A DNA stretch of 64,000 nucleotides. Origin: Nitrospira sp. GTDB lineage: Bacteria; Nitrospirota; Nitrospiria; Nitrospirales; Nitrospiraceae. Of the stretch, positions 31,914-41,629 are shown piece after piece (the first letter of the stretch is position 1; each line of letters begins with the position of its first letter). The stretch is taken from positions 620,001 to 684,000 of the forward strand of contig JACOEK010000001.1 of NCBI GenBank assembly GCA_024998595.1, read 5' to 3'. The translations under genes and the position numbers were made by a program. The notes beneath the pieces are model-generated. The model worked only from the letters and a program-made list of their open reading frames with translations. It made no database searches and was not told the DNA's origin.

Positions 31914-34900
31914 GTGTATCTGAAGTCCTTGGAAATGCTCGGCTTCAAGTCATTCGCGGAAGCGAAAATCCAATTTCCGAAAGGCATCACGGCGATCGTG
32001 GGTCCGAACGGCAGCGGTAAAAGCAATGTCGTGGATTCCATCCTCTGGGTGTTGGGCGAGCAAAGCACCAAAACGCTTCGGAGCGAGAAGATGGAAGACG
32101 TCATCTTCAACGGGACGGAGGTGCGTAAACCGCTCGGGTTGGTAGAAGTCTCATTGGTCATCGGAGGACTGGGCGAGTTGCGGCTGGATGCCATTTCAGG
32201 ATTGCCGAGTCAATTAAGCGAGTACCAGGAACTGATGATTACGCGCCGTCTCTATCGCAATGGCGACAGCGAGTATCTCATCAACAAGACGTCATGCCGC
32301 CTCAAGGATATTCGGAACGTGCTGATAGAAACCAGGGCCGGGTCCAAGGGGCATACCGTTATCGAGCAGGGACGGATTGAGCAGATCCTGCAGGCGTCCC
32401 CGCAGGACCGCCGGGAGTTGATCGAAGAAACCGCCGGGATCGTCCGCTACAAAAAGCAGAAGGCTGAAGCGCTTCGCAAACTGGAATCGACGCAACAAAA
32501 CCTCTTGCGGGTGCGCGATATTGTGGCGGAAGTGAAAAAACAGCTGAATTCACTGGAGCGCCAGGCTCGCCAGGCCCGGACGTACCAAACCCTGCAGCAG
32601 GAAGCGAAGGGACTCGAGATCGAGCTGTTGTCCCGTGACTATCGCACGATGCATGCCGATCTGGAATCCGTCGATCGCGAAGCACGGGAAGTGGAAGCGT
32701 TGGAGGCCGAACAGGTGGCCGAGCAGGCTCGCCTGGATTCGGAACAGGAAGCGATCCGGTTCCGGATGAACGACGCGGCCGAGGCCATTTCGCGCGTGCG
32801 GGATACCTTGGCCGGCACTGAGCAGCGTCAGTCGCAAGCGTTGACGGCCGCGGAGGTTGAGCGAAACCGGACGGAATTGTTCGAGCGGCAACGTGTCCAG
32901 GCTTCACAGGAAATGGAACGGCTGGCGGCGGATCAAGAACAGGCCCAGGTCGAGATCGAAGAACTTCGGGCGACTTTACTGCAATTGGATGGCGACATTG
33001 TGGCCCAGGAAGCGCAGTTTCAGCAGGCGGACGCTGAAGCCAAGGCCTTGGCCGGGCATCGGACTGCAGCGGTCGGCGAAGAGGAACGCGCCCGAAAGGA
33101 TGTCCTCAATCTCGCCGTCCTCGTGGCGAACACGGAGCAGAGCCTTGCGCAGGTGACTACACGTCAGCAGGAAACCTCAGCCCGAGCGGAACGGGTCACG
33201 CGCGAGCAGGAGCAGATGGTTGCGCAAGTGGCCGGGTTGGATGAGCAGCGGGAACTGCTTGCGGCGCAGCGGGAAGAGGCGAGTCAGCGCATTCAGGGGC
33301 TCATGGCAGAACGTCAGGCTGCGATCGAGCGCATTGAAGGGTTGGGCGGGCAGATCACGGGATTGGATCGCGATATCGTCCGGCTTTCCGAGGATGTCGC
33401 CGCAGTGGAGTCACGCTTGGGCGCGCTGCAGGGTGTCGTGCGGGAGGAAATGGGGTACGGCCGCGAAGGGCAAGAAGAAGGCACCGCATTGAAAACCTGT
33501 GACGGCGTGCGCGAGGCGCTCGCAGAATGGCTTGTGATCCCGCCGGGCCTGGATCGGGCGGTTGAGACGATTCTAGGTGAGCGGGTGCGTGGGTGGTTGG
33601 TCGATCAGCCCGCCGCTGCCGGCCGTGCGGTGGAGTTTTTGAAGGGCAAGGAGCTCGGTCGCGGGGCTTTTATCCCGCAGCACATTCGTTGGGCGCCCGA
33701 CCAGGCGGCAGCGGATTCCTCGGCCTCCTGGTGGCCTGCGCTCAATGGCCAGCCGGGAGTGGTGGGGCGTGCCGCGGATGTCATCCATGCAGAAGGGGCA
33801 TCCGCTCCCACCCTGAGTTATTTGTTCGACGGCATTGTGATCGTTGAGTCCCTCGCTGTGGCGCTGCAATTGTGGGAGCAGCATCAGTGGCCGGCTCCTG
33901 CAGGTCCGACCTATGTGACGTTATCCGGTGAGACGCTGGATGCGGCGGGTGTGATGACCGGCGGCGGCACCAGTGCCGGTGCGGGACTCCTGCAGCGCCG
34001 GCGGGAAGTGCTGGAGTTGGAAGCCCGTCGTACTGAGGCGGTGCAAGCGCTGGAGCTGGCTCGCGTGGCACGTGAGGAGGCGGCGTCTGCACTGGGCTTG
34101 GGGAGGGAGGAGGAACAACAGCTCGGCCGGGCCATTCGCGAAGCAGAGATGTTGGAATTGTCGCTTCAGAAAGATGATGCGAACGTAGAGCGTCAGCGTG
34201 GAGAGTTGCATCGGCGCATGGATGTGTTGGGGGAAGAACTGCAGCGGAGCTTGGCTGAGCAGGCGCGGCTTCAGGAACAGTTCCACTCCAGCCAAGCGCA
34301 GCTGGAGCAATGGGTGGGGGAAAAGGTCGGACAGGAAAGCGGGTTACTTCAGGTACGGGAACGGCTGGTAGTCATTGAGAGCCAAGGGCTGGCGATTCAG
34401 CAACGATTGACGGAAGTCCGCCTCTCCCTGGAAAGCATGCGCGGCCGGAGAGAGCATGCCAACAGCGATATTGCGCGGTTCACGCAACGGCTGGATGCGG
34501 CGCAGCGGCGGGCGGCCGATCTCGAAGAGCAGGTGACCGGGCTGGTGCAGGCAACAGAGAACAGCCGGGAGGAGCAGACCAGGCAGGAGGCGCTCTGCCG
34601 CGAACTCGGCGCTGAGGTTGATGGGATCAAGTCCGAACTTATTGCGGCTCAGGAACGTCAGGCGCAGGCAATGACCGGCCTTCACGCGGTGGAGGAGACC
34701 CTCACCACGATACGACAGAGTTTGTCGGCATTGCATGAGCGCCGTATGACTGCCGAGGTTCGCAAGGCCGAAGTGAAGGCGCATCTGTCCACCATCGAAA
34801 GCACGCTGGCTGGCACCTACCAGATCGATCCGGCGACTCTACTGGCCTCGCCAACGGAGGGGCAGCCCATATCGGAAGGGGAAGAGGCCGCCGCACCCGT

Positions 34901-35597
34901 CTCCATGCTGGAGACGCCGCAGTTGCGGGAACAGATTCAGAAAATCCGCGAACGGTTGGACCGCATGGGCGCGATCAATCTGGCGGCTATTGATGAGCAT
35001 CGTGAGTTGGAAGAGCGGTATCAGTTCCTCACGACGCAGGAGCAGGATCTGTCGACCTCCATTGCGTCGCTCAAGGAGATCATCCAGCGGATCAACCGCA
35101 CGACCAAAGACATGTTCGTCGAGACCTTCAACGAACTGCAGCAGAAGTTTCGGGATGTATTTGCGCAATTCTTTCCCGGGGGCCGAGCGGAGCTGCAATT
35201 GGTCGAAGAGCCGCTGGAAGAAGGGGTAGAGGACAATGGCGCCCGCGAGCCGGGTGTGGAAATCGTGGCGCAGCCGCCGGGGAAGCGGTTGAAGAGTATT
35301 ACCATGTTGTCCGGCGGAGAGAAGACCCTGACGGCCATGGCGCTGTTGATCGCCAGTTTCTTGATCCGTCCGACTCCGTTCTGTATCCTGGACGAAATCG
35401 ATGCGCCGTTGGATGAAGAAAACATCGGGCGGTTCACGGCGGTGCTGCGCAGTCTTTCGGCGACGGCCCAATTCCTCGTCATCACGCACAACAAGCGCAC
35501 GATGGCGATGGCCGATTCGCTCTTCGGCGTGACCATGGAAGAGCCGGGTGTGTCGACCCTGATTTCGGTCAAGCTCGGCGATCTTCAGCCGGCCTAA
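31914..35597 (+). CDS. smc: Chromosome segregation protein SMC
   Basis: This 1227-aa protein is a complete SMC ATPase that compacts and segregates the chromosome. The N-terminal head has the Walker A motif GPNGSGKSN near residue 35. Long coiled coils (about 165-500 and 680-1020) flank the hinge domain, whose end is marked by [14 protein letters not shown]. The C-terminal head has the signature [14 protein letters not shown] and Walker [16 protein letters not shown] 31914 follows GGAGG by 6 nt; the track start at 31896 is not supported. The kleisin partners ScpA and ScpB are not in the window. Confidence 0.95.
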   Translation: MYLKSLEMLGFKSFAEAKIQFPKGITAIVGPNGSGKSNVVDSILWVLGEQSTKTLRSEKMEDVIFNGTEVRKPLGLVEVSLVIGGLGELRLDAISGLPSQLSEYQELMITRRLYRNGDSEYLINKTSCRLKDIRNVLIETRAGSKGHTVIEQGRIEQILQASPQDRRELIEETAGIVRYKKQKAEALRKLESTQQNLLRVRDIVAEVKKQLNSLERQARQARTYQTLQQEAKGLEIELLSRDYRTMHADLESVDREAREVEALEAEQVAEQARLDSEQEAIRFRMNDAAEAISRVRDTLAGTEQRQSQALTAAEVERNRTELFERQRVQASQEMERLAADQEQAQVEIEELRATLLQLDGDIVAQEAQFQQADAEAKALAGHRTAAVGEEERARKDVLNLAVLVANTEQSLAQVTTRQQETSARAERVTREQEQMVAQVAGLDEQRELLAAQREEASQRIQGLMAERQAAIERIEGLGGQITGLDRDIVRLSEDVAAVESRLGALQGVVREEMGYGREGQEEGTALKTCDGVREALAEWLVIPPGLDRAVETILGERVRGWLVDQPAAAGRAVEFLKGKELGRGAFIPQHIRWAPDQAAADSSASWWPALNGQPGVVGRAADVIHAEGASAPTLSYLFDGIVIVESLAVALQLWEQHQWPAPAGPTYVTLSGETLDAAGVMTGGGTSAGAGLLQRRREVLELEARRTEAVQALELARVAREEAASALGLGREEEQQLGRAIREAEMLELSLQKDDANVERQRGELHRRMDVLGEELQRSLAEQARLQEQFHSSQAQLEQWVGEKVGQESGLLQVRERLVVIESQGLAIQQRLTEVRLSLESMRGRREHANSDIARFTQRLDAAQRRAADLEEQVTGLVQATENSREEQTRQEALCRELGAEVDGIKSELIAAQERQAQAMTGLHAVEETLTTIRQSLSALHERRMTAEVRKAEVKAHLSTIESTLAGTYQIDPATLLASPTEGQPISEGEEAAAPVSMLETPQLREQIQKIRERLDRMGAINLAAIDEHRELEERYQFLTTQEQDLSTSIASLKEIIQRINRTTKDMFVETFNELQQKFRDVFAQFFPGGRAELQLVEEPLEEGVEDNGAREPGVEIVAQPPGKRLKSITMLSGGEKTLTAMALLIASFLIRPTPFCILDEIDAPLDEENIGRFTAVLRSLSATAQFLVITHNKRTMAMADSLFGVTMEEPGVSTLISVKLGDLQPA

Positions 35598-35677
35598 CGT
35601 AGGCCTGTCGAGGACAACCGAGCCGCACAGTCTTCAACTCAAACGCGCACTTAGGCTCCAAGTTGGGGCTGCTTCCC

Positions 35678-35706
35678 TTGACTGGTCCTAAGCAGTTTGT
35701 TATACA
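35678..35706 (+). promoter_or_regulatory. Putative sigma-70 promoter of the squalene-hopene cyclase gene
   Basis: TTGACT-17 nt-TATACA is a close match to consensus with ideal spacing, 58 nt before the cyclase start. It is one of the best promoter matches in the window. Confidence 0.6.
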
Positions 35707-35763
35707 GTCCTGCTAATGGTTACACATGGTACTGTGCGGTTTCATGTGATCGCTGCTTGATTG

Positions 35764-37992
35764 ATGGAACCGTTTCGACTATCGATCCCGCCGTCTCTGT
35801 CTGATTCACGGCAACACGCTATGCGACTTCTCAAGAATCTGTTCAGTCGTCTGTCCGATAGTCTTCTGGTCTCGGTGCCGAGCCGTATCAGGGCGGCCCG
35901 CGATTTTGCGTCTGCTCCCGTGCTACGCCTCGTCTCCAGCAAACCTGACCCTACAGTCGGTGAGAATGCAAAGCGGGCTCCTTCGCATACCACCGGTCAA
36001 CTCGAGGCTCTTGAAGAGGCGATTCGGAAGAGTCAGGCTTGGTTTTTGGCCCGGCAGGATGCGGCGGAAGGCTTTTGGGTTGCAGAGCTGGAAGCTGATA
36101 CGACGCTGAGTTCGGAATACCTGATGTTGCGCCGGTTCATGAACTGCGTCGACCCCGAGCGCGACCGCAAAGTGATCCGCTATTTGAAGTCCGCGCAGCT
36201 TCCCTGCGGCGGCTGGCCTATTTATCACGGCGGACCGGCGGATATCAGCGCGTCTGTGAAGGCCTACTTTGCCTTGAAACTGTCCGGTGTCTCGGCCGAT
36301 GAACCCTTCATGGTCAACGCGAGAACCTGCATCCTCGACAAGGGCGGGGTGGTGGCGGCCAACGTCTTCACGAAAATCGCCCTGGCTCTGTTCGGGCAAT
36401 ACGACTGGCGTGGTGTCCCCAGCATGCCGCCAGAAATCATGCTGTTGCCGAAGCGGTTCTATTTCAGCATCTACGCCATATCCTACTGGTCGCGCGCGGT
36501 GCTGATTCCACTCTTGATCATTTTCGCAAAACGACCGCACTGTTACGTGCCGCCGGAGCAGGGCATTGACGAGCTGTACACGGAACCCCCGGCGCAGATT
36601 GACTATGGCACGGTGCCGCCCTTCAAGAAGGACCGGACGTGGTTTACCGCCAGAAACTTTTTCATCAATCTCGACGCGCTGCTCAAGATCTATGATCGCT
36701 CGCCTGTGGAGTGGGTCCGCCAGAAAGCGCTCAAGTGCGCCGAGAACTGGATGCTCGATCATATGAAGGGGAGCGGTGGACTCGGCGCAATTTATCCCGC
36801 CATGGCCAACTCGGTGATGGCGCTGAATTGCCTGGGGTATAAGAATGACGATCCTCTCGTCGTGAAAGCGATGCGGGAAATCGAAGAACTCGAAATTCAC
36901 GATACCGTGATGGAGAACGGACAATGTGTCGATGCGTTGCATCTGCAACCCTGCCATTCTCCGATCTGGGACACCGCGTTGCTCATTAATGCGCTGTCCG
37001 AGGCCGGGATGACGCATGACCATCCGGCATTGCAGAAGGCAGCCACCTGGTTGTTGTCCAAACAAACGAAGACCGTCGGCGACTGGATTATTTCCTCTCC
37101 TGGCGCGGAGCCGGGCGGCTGGTATTTTCAATTTGAGAACGAGCTGTTCCCTGACGTGGACGATTCAGCGGTGGTGCTGATGGCCCTGGCCAAAGTGCGT
37201 CTGCCCGATGAAGACCAGCAGCGGCTGGCCATTCGCCGAGGATGCCGGTGGGTGACGGCCATGCAGGGATCCGACGGCGGGTGGGGCGCGTACGATGTCG
37301 ACAACAATCGGATCGTGTTCAACTACATTCCCTTCGCCGACCATCGCGCGTTGTTGGATCCCAGTACGGCCGATCTGGCTGGCCGCTGTCTCGAAATGCT
37401 TGCCACCCTGGGGTATGACTGGACGCATCCGTCCGTGGCCTCGGCGCTGACCTTTATCAAAAACGATCAGGAGCAGGACGGCAGTTGGTATGGTCGTTGG
37501 GGAGTGAATTACATTTACGGGACCTGGTCGGTTCTCTCCGGCCTGCGCGCCATCGGCGAGGATCTCTCTTCTCCCTATATCCGCCGTGCGGTCAGTTGGG
37601 TCGAGTCGAAGCAAAATCCCGACGGCGGCTGGGGCGAGTCTTGCCTCTCCTATGCGGATGTTGCGGAGAGTGGCTGTGGCGAGAGTACCCCGTCGCAAAC
37701 CGCCTGGGCGCTGTTGGCTCTCATGGCAGGCGGCGTCACGGACTCATTCAGCCTGGCCAGAGGTATTCACTACCTCATTCGGAATCAGCGGAAGGACGGG
37801 TCATGGGAAGAGGTACGTCATACCGGAACCGGTTTCCCTCGCGTGTTCTACCTCCGTTATCATTGGTATTGCCAATATTTCCCCCTCTGGGCACTGGCCA
37901 TGTACCGCAATCTGAAGACTCGTGGAACGACGCGGGCAGATGAATTGCGACAGCTGGCCTATCAATCAGGACAGTTCCGGTCGCCTCGCTGA
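35764..37992 (+). CDS. shc: Squalene-hopene cyclase
   Basis: This enzyme cyclises squalene to the pentacyclic hopanoid hopene at the membrane surface. The 742-aa product has the catalytic DXDD motif in FPDVDDSAVVLMAL (about residues 464-467) and many QW repeats, for example GSDGGWGAYD, QEQDGSWYGRWGVNYIYGTW, QNPDGGWGESC and QRKDGSWEE, plus the GTGFP segment near the C-terminus. The N-terminal stretch before the first repeat is about 80 residues, longer than usual, so a start at ATG 35821 (MRLLKNLF) is possible. The following gene is a hopanoid-type phosphorylase, which supports a hopanoid locus. The squalene-forming genes (hpnCDE) are not in the window. Confidence 0.94.
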   Translation: MEPFRLSIPPSLSDSRQHAMRLLKNLFSRLSDSLLVSVPSRIRAARDFASAPVLRLVSSKPDPTVGENAKRAPSHTTGQLEALEEAIRKSQAWFLARQDAAEGFWVAELEADTTLSSEYLMLRRFMNCVDPERDRKVIRYLKSAQLPCGGWPIYHGGPADISASVKAYFALKLSGVSADEPFMVNARTCILDKGGVVAANVFTKIALALFGQYDWRGVPSMPPEIMLLPKRFYFSIYAISYWSRAVLIPLLIIFAKRPHCYVPPEQGIDELYTEPPAQIDYGTVPPFKKDRTWFTARNFFINLDALLKIYDRSPVEWVRQKALKCAENWMLDHMKGSGGLGAIYPAMANSVMALNCLGYKNDDPLVVKAMREIEELEIHDTVMENGQCVDALHLQPCHSPIWDTALLINALSEAGMTHDHPALQKAATWLLSKQTKTVGDWIISSPGAEPGGWYFQFENELFPDVDDSAVVLMALAKVRLPDEDQQRLAIRRGCRWVTAMQGSDGGWGAYDVDNNRIVFNYIPFADHRALLDPSTADLAGRCLEMLATLGYDWTHPSVASALTFIKNDQEQDGSWYGRWGVNYIYGTWSVLSGLRAIGEDLSSPYIRRAVSWVESKQNPDGGWGESCLSYADVAESGCGESTPSQTAWALLALMAGGVTDSFSLARGIHYLIRNQRKDGSWEEVRHTGTGFPRVFYLRYHWYCQYFPLWALAMYRNLKTRGTTRADELRQLAYQSGQFRSPR

Positions 37993-38046
37993 CCGTGGAT
38001 GTTCATCGAGTCCATTTCTCCTTGTCATCAGTCATCGGGAGTCGCT

Positions 38047-38802
38047 GTGACCACGATTGGTGTCTTCGTCGCGACTCGATGGGAGCTCGACGCGGTGCGT
38101 CGTGCATTCGGGACAACCGAGGCACGGGTCGTCGACGGAATTCGCTGTCTGGTCGCGTGCCAGGCGTTGGTCGAGTGGTGGATCATTCCTATGGGAGTGG
38201 GGCCCGAGCGGGCTACGGCCACCGCCAAGCGCGTGCTCGCGGCGCAACGTTTGACGGCAGTCTGGTCCACAGGATTTGCCTGCGCCCTGGGGCCGTCTGG
38301 CATCGGGGATGTGTTGATCGGTACTCAGGTAATCATGGAAAACGGTGCGCGAGCGGGATCTCTGGTTTCATGCGCCCCGGGCATGATCGATTGGATCAAT
38401 GCGGCGGTGCACGCGCAAGGCCTGCCGATGCGACACGGGGGGTTTGTGACGGTTCCTCGAGTGGTCTGTCTGGCGGAGGAAAAGCGAGAGATTGCCGGAC
38501 GAGCCGGAGGCATCGGCCTCGACATGGAAAGCGCAGCCTTGGGAGTGGTGGCCTCGGAGCATCGGATTCCGTTTGCGATCGTGCGCACGGTCTCGGATCT
38601 GGTCAATGAGAGTCTGCCGCTTGACTTCAACCTGTTTCTCAGGCCATCTGGATGGGCAAAGGGTGTGTTTGCGTGCTTGGCGCATCCAACGGCTCTGATC
38701 GGGCTCAATCGTCTGCGTGTGCAAAGTCAGGTCGCCGGGGCGCAATTAACGGCCTTGTATCGAGCCTGTGCTGAGCGGGCCCTGCGTGAAGAGATCGGTT
38801 GA
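38047..38802 (+). CDS. hpnG: Nucleoside-phosphorylase family protein, probable hopanoid phosphorylase HpnG
   Basis: The 251-aa product has the PNP/UDP family fold, with the purine-site motif GLDMESAALGVVASEHRIPFAIVRTVSDL and the N-terminal TTIGVFVATRWELDAV. In hopanoid producers a member of this family, HpnG, removes adenine from adenosylhopane to give phosphoribosylhopane; adjacency to the cyclase makes that role likely. It could instead be a 5'-methylthioadenosine/SAH nucleosidase-like enzyme. The track starts at ATG 37999 with no ribosome site; GTG 38047 has GGGAG 5 nt upstream. The gene ends just before the mlaE unit. Confidence 0.68.
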   Translation: MTTIGVFVATRWELDAVRRAFGTTEARVVDGIRCLVACQALVEWWIIPMGVGPERATATAKRVLAAQRLTAVWSTGFACALGPSGIGDVLIGTQVIMENGARAGSLVSCAPGMIDWINAAVHAQGLPMRHGGFVTVPRVVCLAEEKREIAGRAGGIGLDMESAALGVVASEHRIPFAIVRTVSDLVNESLPLDFNLFLRPSGWAKGVFACLAHPTALIGLNRLRVQSQVAGAQLTALYRACAERALREEIG

Positions 38803-38855
38803 CCGGAGCGACGCGAGGTCGGCGGCCGGTTCGTGAGACAAGAGGAGGGCGAGGC

Positions 38856-39623
38856 GTGGAAGGTATTGCTCGCATCGGACGGTATACCATCGATCTGACG
38901 GAGCAGATGGGGCGGATGATGCTGTTCGTCCTCTCGTCCTTTGCCTGGCTGACCCGTCCGCCGTTCAGGTTCTATCAAATCGTCAAACAGCTGAACTTTA
39001 TCGGCTACAAATCCACCTTCGTGGTCGTCCTCACCGCCGTCTTTACGGGCATGGTTCTGGCGCTTCAAGGCTACTACACACTGCGGAAGTTCGGATCCGA
39101 GGCGGTGCTGGGTTCGGCCGTGGCGTTGAGCATCATTCGTGAGTTAGGGCCTGTGCTTGCCGCGTTGATGGTGACGGCCCGCGCCGGATCTGCCATGACG
39201 GCCGAAATCGGCATCATGCGGATTACCGAGCAGATCGATGCCCTGGACACGATGGCCATTAATCCGCTGCAATATCTGATCGGCCCCAAGCTCGTCGCCA
39301 GTTTGATCGCCGTGCCGCTGCTGGTGGCCTTATTCGACGTGGTCGGCATTTACGGTGGCTACGTAGTCGGCGTACAGTTGCTGAACGGGAATGAAGGCGC
39401 CTACTGGAGCTCCATCGAGTCGGCAGTGGAGTGGAAGGATGTCTATGGCGGCATGCTCAAATCCATCAGCTTCGGGCTATTGATCAGTTGGGTCTGCTGT
39501 TATAAGGGGTTTCATACCAAACACAGTGCCGAAGGTCTCGGAACGGCGACCACCGAAGCGGTGGTGCTGTCCGCAGTCTTGATCCTGGTGTGGGATTATT
39601 TTCTGACGTCGGTCCTGCTGTAA
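38856..39623 (+). CDS. mlaE: MlaE-family ABC transporter permease
   Basis: This 255-aa integral membrane protein is the permease of an Mla-type inter-membrane phospholipid transporter. The family block SAVALSIIRELGPVLAALMVTARAGSAMTAEIGIMRITEQIDAL is clear, with about five TM helices. The track starts at TTG 38799, but GTG 38856 has GAGGAGGG 7 nt upstream. It opens the mlaE-F-D-C operon directly after hpnG; the 53-nt gap suggests co-transcription with the hopanoid genes. It should handle lipids between inner and outer membranes. Confidence 0.9.
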   Translation: MEGIARIGRYTIDLTEQMGRMMLFVLSSFAWLTRPPFRFYQIVKQLNFIGYKSTFVVVLTAVFTGMVLALQGYYTLRKFGSEAVLGSAVALSIIRELGPVLAALMVTARAGSAMTAEIGIMRITEQIDALDTMAINPLQYLIGPKLVASLIAVPLLVALFDVVGIYGGYVVGVQLLNGNEGAYWSSIESAVEWKDVYGGMLKSISFGLLISWVCCYKGFHTKHSAEGLGTATTEAVVLSAVLILVWDYFLTSVLL

Positions 39624-39677
39624 GCCAATCATCCGATAGCTTCGGGAAAACTGCTGGAACAGGTTCGGAACGATTCG

Positions 39678-40439
39678 ATGATTAAACTGGTCGGTGTCGA
39701 AAAAACGTTGGGGAAGCAGGCCGTGCTGCGCGGTGTGGACCTGACCATTCCCACGGGAAAACTGACGACCATCATCGGGCGCAGCGGCGAAGGCAAGAGT
39801 GTGTTGCTGAAGCACATCATCGGCCTGATGCAGCCGGACCGCGGTGAAGTCTGGATCGACGGAACGAACATTGCGCGCCTTAAGGGGCAGGCGCTCAACG
39901 AAGTGCGGAAGAAATTCGCGATGCTGTTCCAGGGGGCGGCCCTGTTCGATTCCATGACGGTGTTTGAGAATGTGGCTTTTCCCCTGCGGGAAAAGCTCCG
40001 CCTGAAGGGCGACGTGGTCACCAGGCGGGTCGAGGAGAAGCTGGATCAGGTGGGGCTGAAGGGCATGGGGCATAAGTTTCCCGCGGAGCTGAGCGGCGGC
40101 ATGCGCAAACGCGCGGGGCTGGCCCGCGCACTGGTGATGGAGCCGGAGATCATTCTGTTCGATGAGCCGACGACGGGCCTTGATCCATTGATGGCGAAAG
40201 CCATTCACGACCTCATCGTAACGATGCAGCAGCAATTCCGCTTCACCGCCGTGATGGTCAGTCATGAGATCCCGGAAATTTTCGGGATTTCCGATTACGT
40301 GGCGATGCTGAAGAACGGCCGGATTGCCGAAATGGCCCCGTCGAGCGAGTTTGTGAAAACGACCGATGAAGAGATCCGCGAGTTTATTTTCGTCGGAGGC
40401 ACGGTCGCGCCGAAAATGCTGTCGACTGAGAGCCGCTGA
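39678..40439 (+). CDS. mlaF: MlaF-type ABC transporter ATP-binding protein
   Basis: This 253-aa ATPase powers the MlaE permease. Walker A is GRSGEGKS, the signature is LSGGMRKRAGLARAL, and Walker B is EIILFDEPTTGLDP. The MRKR variant after LSGG is typical of the MlaF/Ttg2A family. The H-loop segment VMVSHEIPEIF follows. The ATG at 39678 lies 54 nt after mlaE. The C-terminus DEEIREFIFVGGTVAPKML is Mla-like. Confidence 0.9.
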   Translation: MIKLVGVEKTLGKQAVLRGVDLTIPTGKLTTIIGRSGEGKSVLLKHIIGLMQPDRGEVWIDGTNIARLKGQALNEVRKKFAMLFQGAALFDSMTVFENVAFPLREKLRLKGDVVTRRVEEKLDQVGLKGMGHKFPAELSGGMRKRAGLARALVMEPEIILFDEPTTGLDPLMAKAIHDLIVTMQQQFRFTAVMVSHEIPEIFGISDYVAMLKNGRIAEMAPSSEFVKTTDEEIREFIFVGGTVAPKMLSTESR

Positions 40440-40450
40440 TAGGAGACGTT

Positions 40451-40894
40451 ATGGAACGCGCAAAACTGGAATTGATGGTCGGAATCTTCGTGCTCGTCGG
40501 GCTTGCCTGCCTGGGCTATCTCTCCATCAAGCTGGGCAAGCTGGAGGTCATCGGCGGACACAATTATCCGGTCGAGGCGGAGTTTACATCGGCCTCTGGA
40601 CTCAAACCGGGGGCATCGGTCGAAATTGCCGGCGTCGAGGTCGGCCGGGTCCGCACCATCGGCCTCAGCAGTGACCGTGCCTTGGTGGCGTTGGCGATTC
40701 AGGACGGTGTGAAGTTGTATTCGGACACGATTGCTTCCATCAAAACCCGCGGGATCATCGGCGATAAGTACCTCGCGCTGTCCGTAGGCGGGGGCGGTGA
40801 TCCCTTGAAGCCCGGTGACAAAATCCGTGACACCGAATCAGGACTTGATCTGGAAGAATTGGTTAGCCAGTATGTACATGGCAAGGTCAACTAA
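40451..40894 (+). CDS. mlaD: MlaD-type MCE-domain protein
   Basis: The 147-aa protein has a single N-terminal TM helix (LMVGIFVLVGLACLGYLSIKLG) and one MCE domain (NYPVEAEFTSASGLKPGASVEIAGVEVGRVRTIGL ... IKTRGIIGDKYLALSVGG). It should form a periplasmic hexameric ring on the MlaFE complex that binds lipids. The length matches single-MCE MlaD proteins. It lies 11 nt after mlaF with GGAGA in the gap. Confidence 0.9.
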   Translation: MERAKLELMVGIFVLVGLACLGYLSIKLGKLEVIGGHNYPVEAEFTSASGLKPGASVEIAGVEVGRVRTIGLSSDRALVALAIQDGVKLYSDTIASIKTRGIIGDKYLALSVGGGGDPLKPGDKIRDTESGLDLEELVSQYVHGKVN

Positions 40895-40981
40895 TCTCAT
40901 CGGCTCATGCATCAGAGGACGAAAATGCTCAAACCGGGCCGGTGGGGCGAGGAGATCACCACTCACAGGAGAGGTGTTGGT

Positions 40982-41596
40982 ATGAATGTAAGGCGATGGA
41001 TGGTCGTGGGTGTCGTCCTGGCGCTGCACCTGTTCATGGGCGGGCTGTCGTCCGCCATGGCCGGTCCGGCGACCGAATCGATCAGGGGGACGGTCGATGA
41101 GGTACTGAAAATTTTAGGCGATAAAGAGTTAAAAGCCCCTGCCCGGCATGAGGATCGACGACAGCGTTTAGAGAAGGCGGTGGCGGCACGGTTCGACTAT
41201 TCCGAAATGTCCCGGCGGTCGCTGGGCGCGCAGTGGAATCAATTGTCGGACAAGGAGAAGCAGGAGTTCGTCGATTTGTTCCGTACCCTGCTGACCAATA
41301 CCTACGCCGACAGGGTAGAGACCTATTCCGGCGAAGGCGTGCAGTATCTCAACGAACGCACGGAAAAAGAATATGCAGAGGTGCGTACGAAGGTGCTCTC
41401 CGGCAAAACCGAAATTCCCATGGACTACCGGCTGCTGAACAAAAGTAACGATTGGCATGTGTACGACGTCGTGGTCGATGGTGTCAGTCTGGTGAACAAT
41501 TACCGCGGGCAATTTACGAAGATCCTTCACACCTCCTCGTATTCCGACCTCGTTGACCAGCTTCGCAAAAAATCCGACAAGATCAAAGCTCCGTAG
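40982..41596 (+). CDS. mlaC: MlaC-type periplasmic lipid-binding protein
   Basis: This 204-aa protein has a signal peptide (MNVRRWMVVGVVLALHLFMGGLSSAMA) and the MlaC/Ttg2D fold: FDYSEMSRRSLGAQWNQLSDKEKQEFVDLFRTLLTNTYADRV and DWHVYDVVVDGVSLVNNYRGQFTKIL. It would ferry lipids between the inner-membrane complex and an outer-membrane partner. The track starts at 40907, but ATG 40982 has AGGAGAGG about 8 nt upstream and begins a clean signal peptide. No MlaA lipoprotein gene is seen; the next gene encodes an Omp85-like barrel. Confidence 0.88.
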   Translation: MNVRRWMVVGVVLALHLFMGGLSSAMAGPATESIRGTVDEVLKILGDKELKAPARHEDRRQRLEKAVAARFDYSEMSRRSLGAQWNQLSDKEKQEFVDLFRTLLTNTYADRVETYSGEGVQYLNERTEKEYAEVRTKVLSGKTEIPMDYRLLNKSNDWHVYDVVVDGVSLVNNYRGQFTKILHTSSYSDLVDQLRKKSDKIKAP

Positions 41597-41629
41597 TTTT
41601 AAGAGAGAGCGACCGTTCCGGCGAGCGCC

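Noticed and set aside
35923-37131. 402-aa minus-strand ORF opposite squalene-hopene cyclase
   Set aside because: Antisense shadow; the plus strand has the DXDD and QW motifs.
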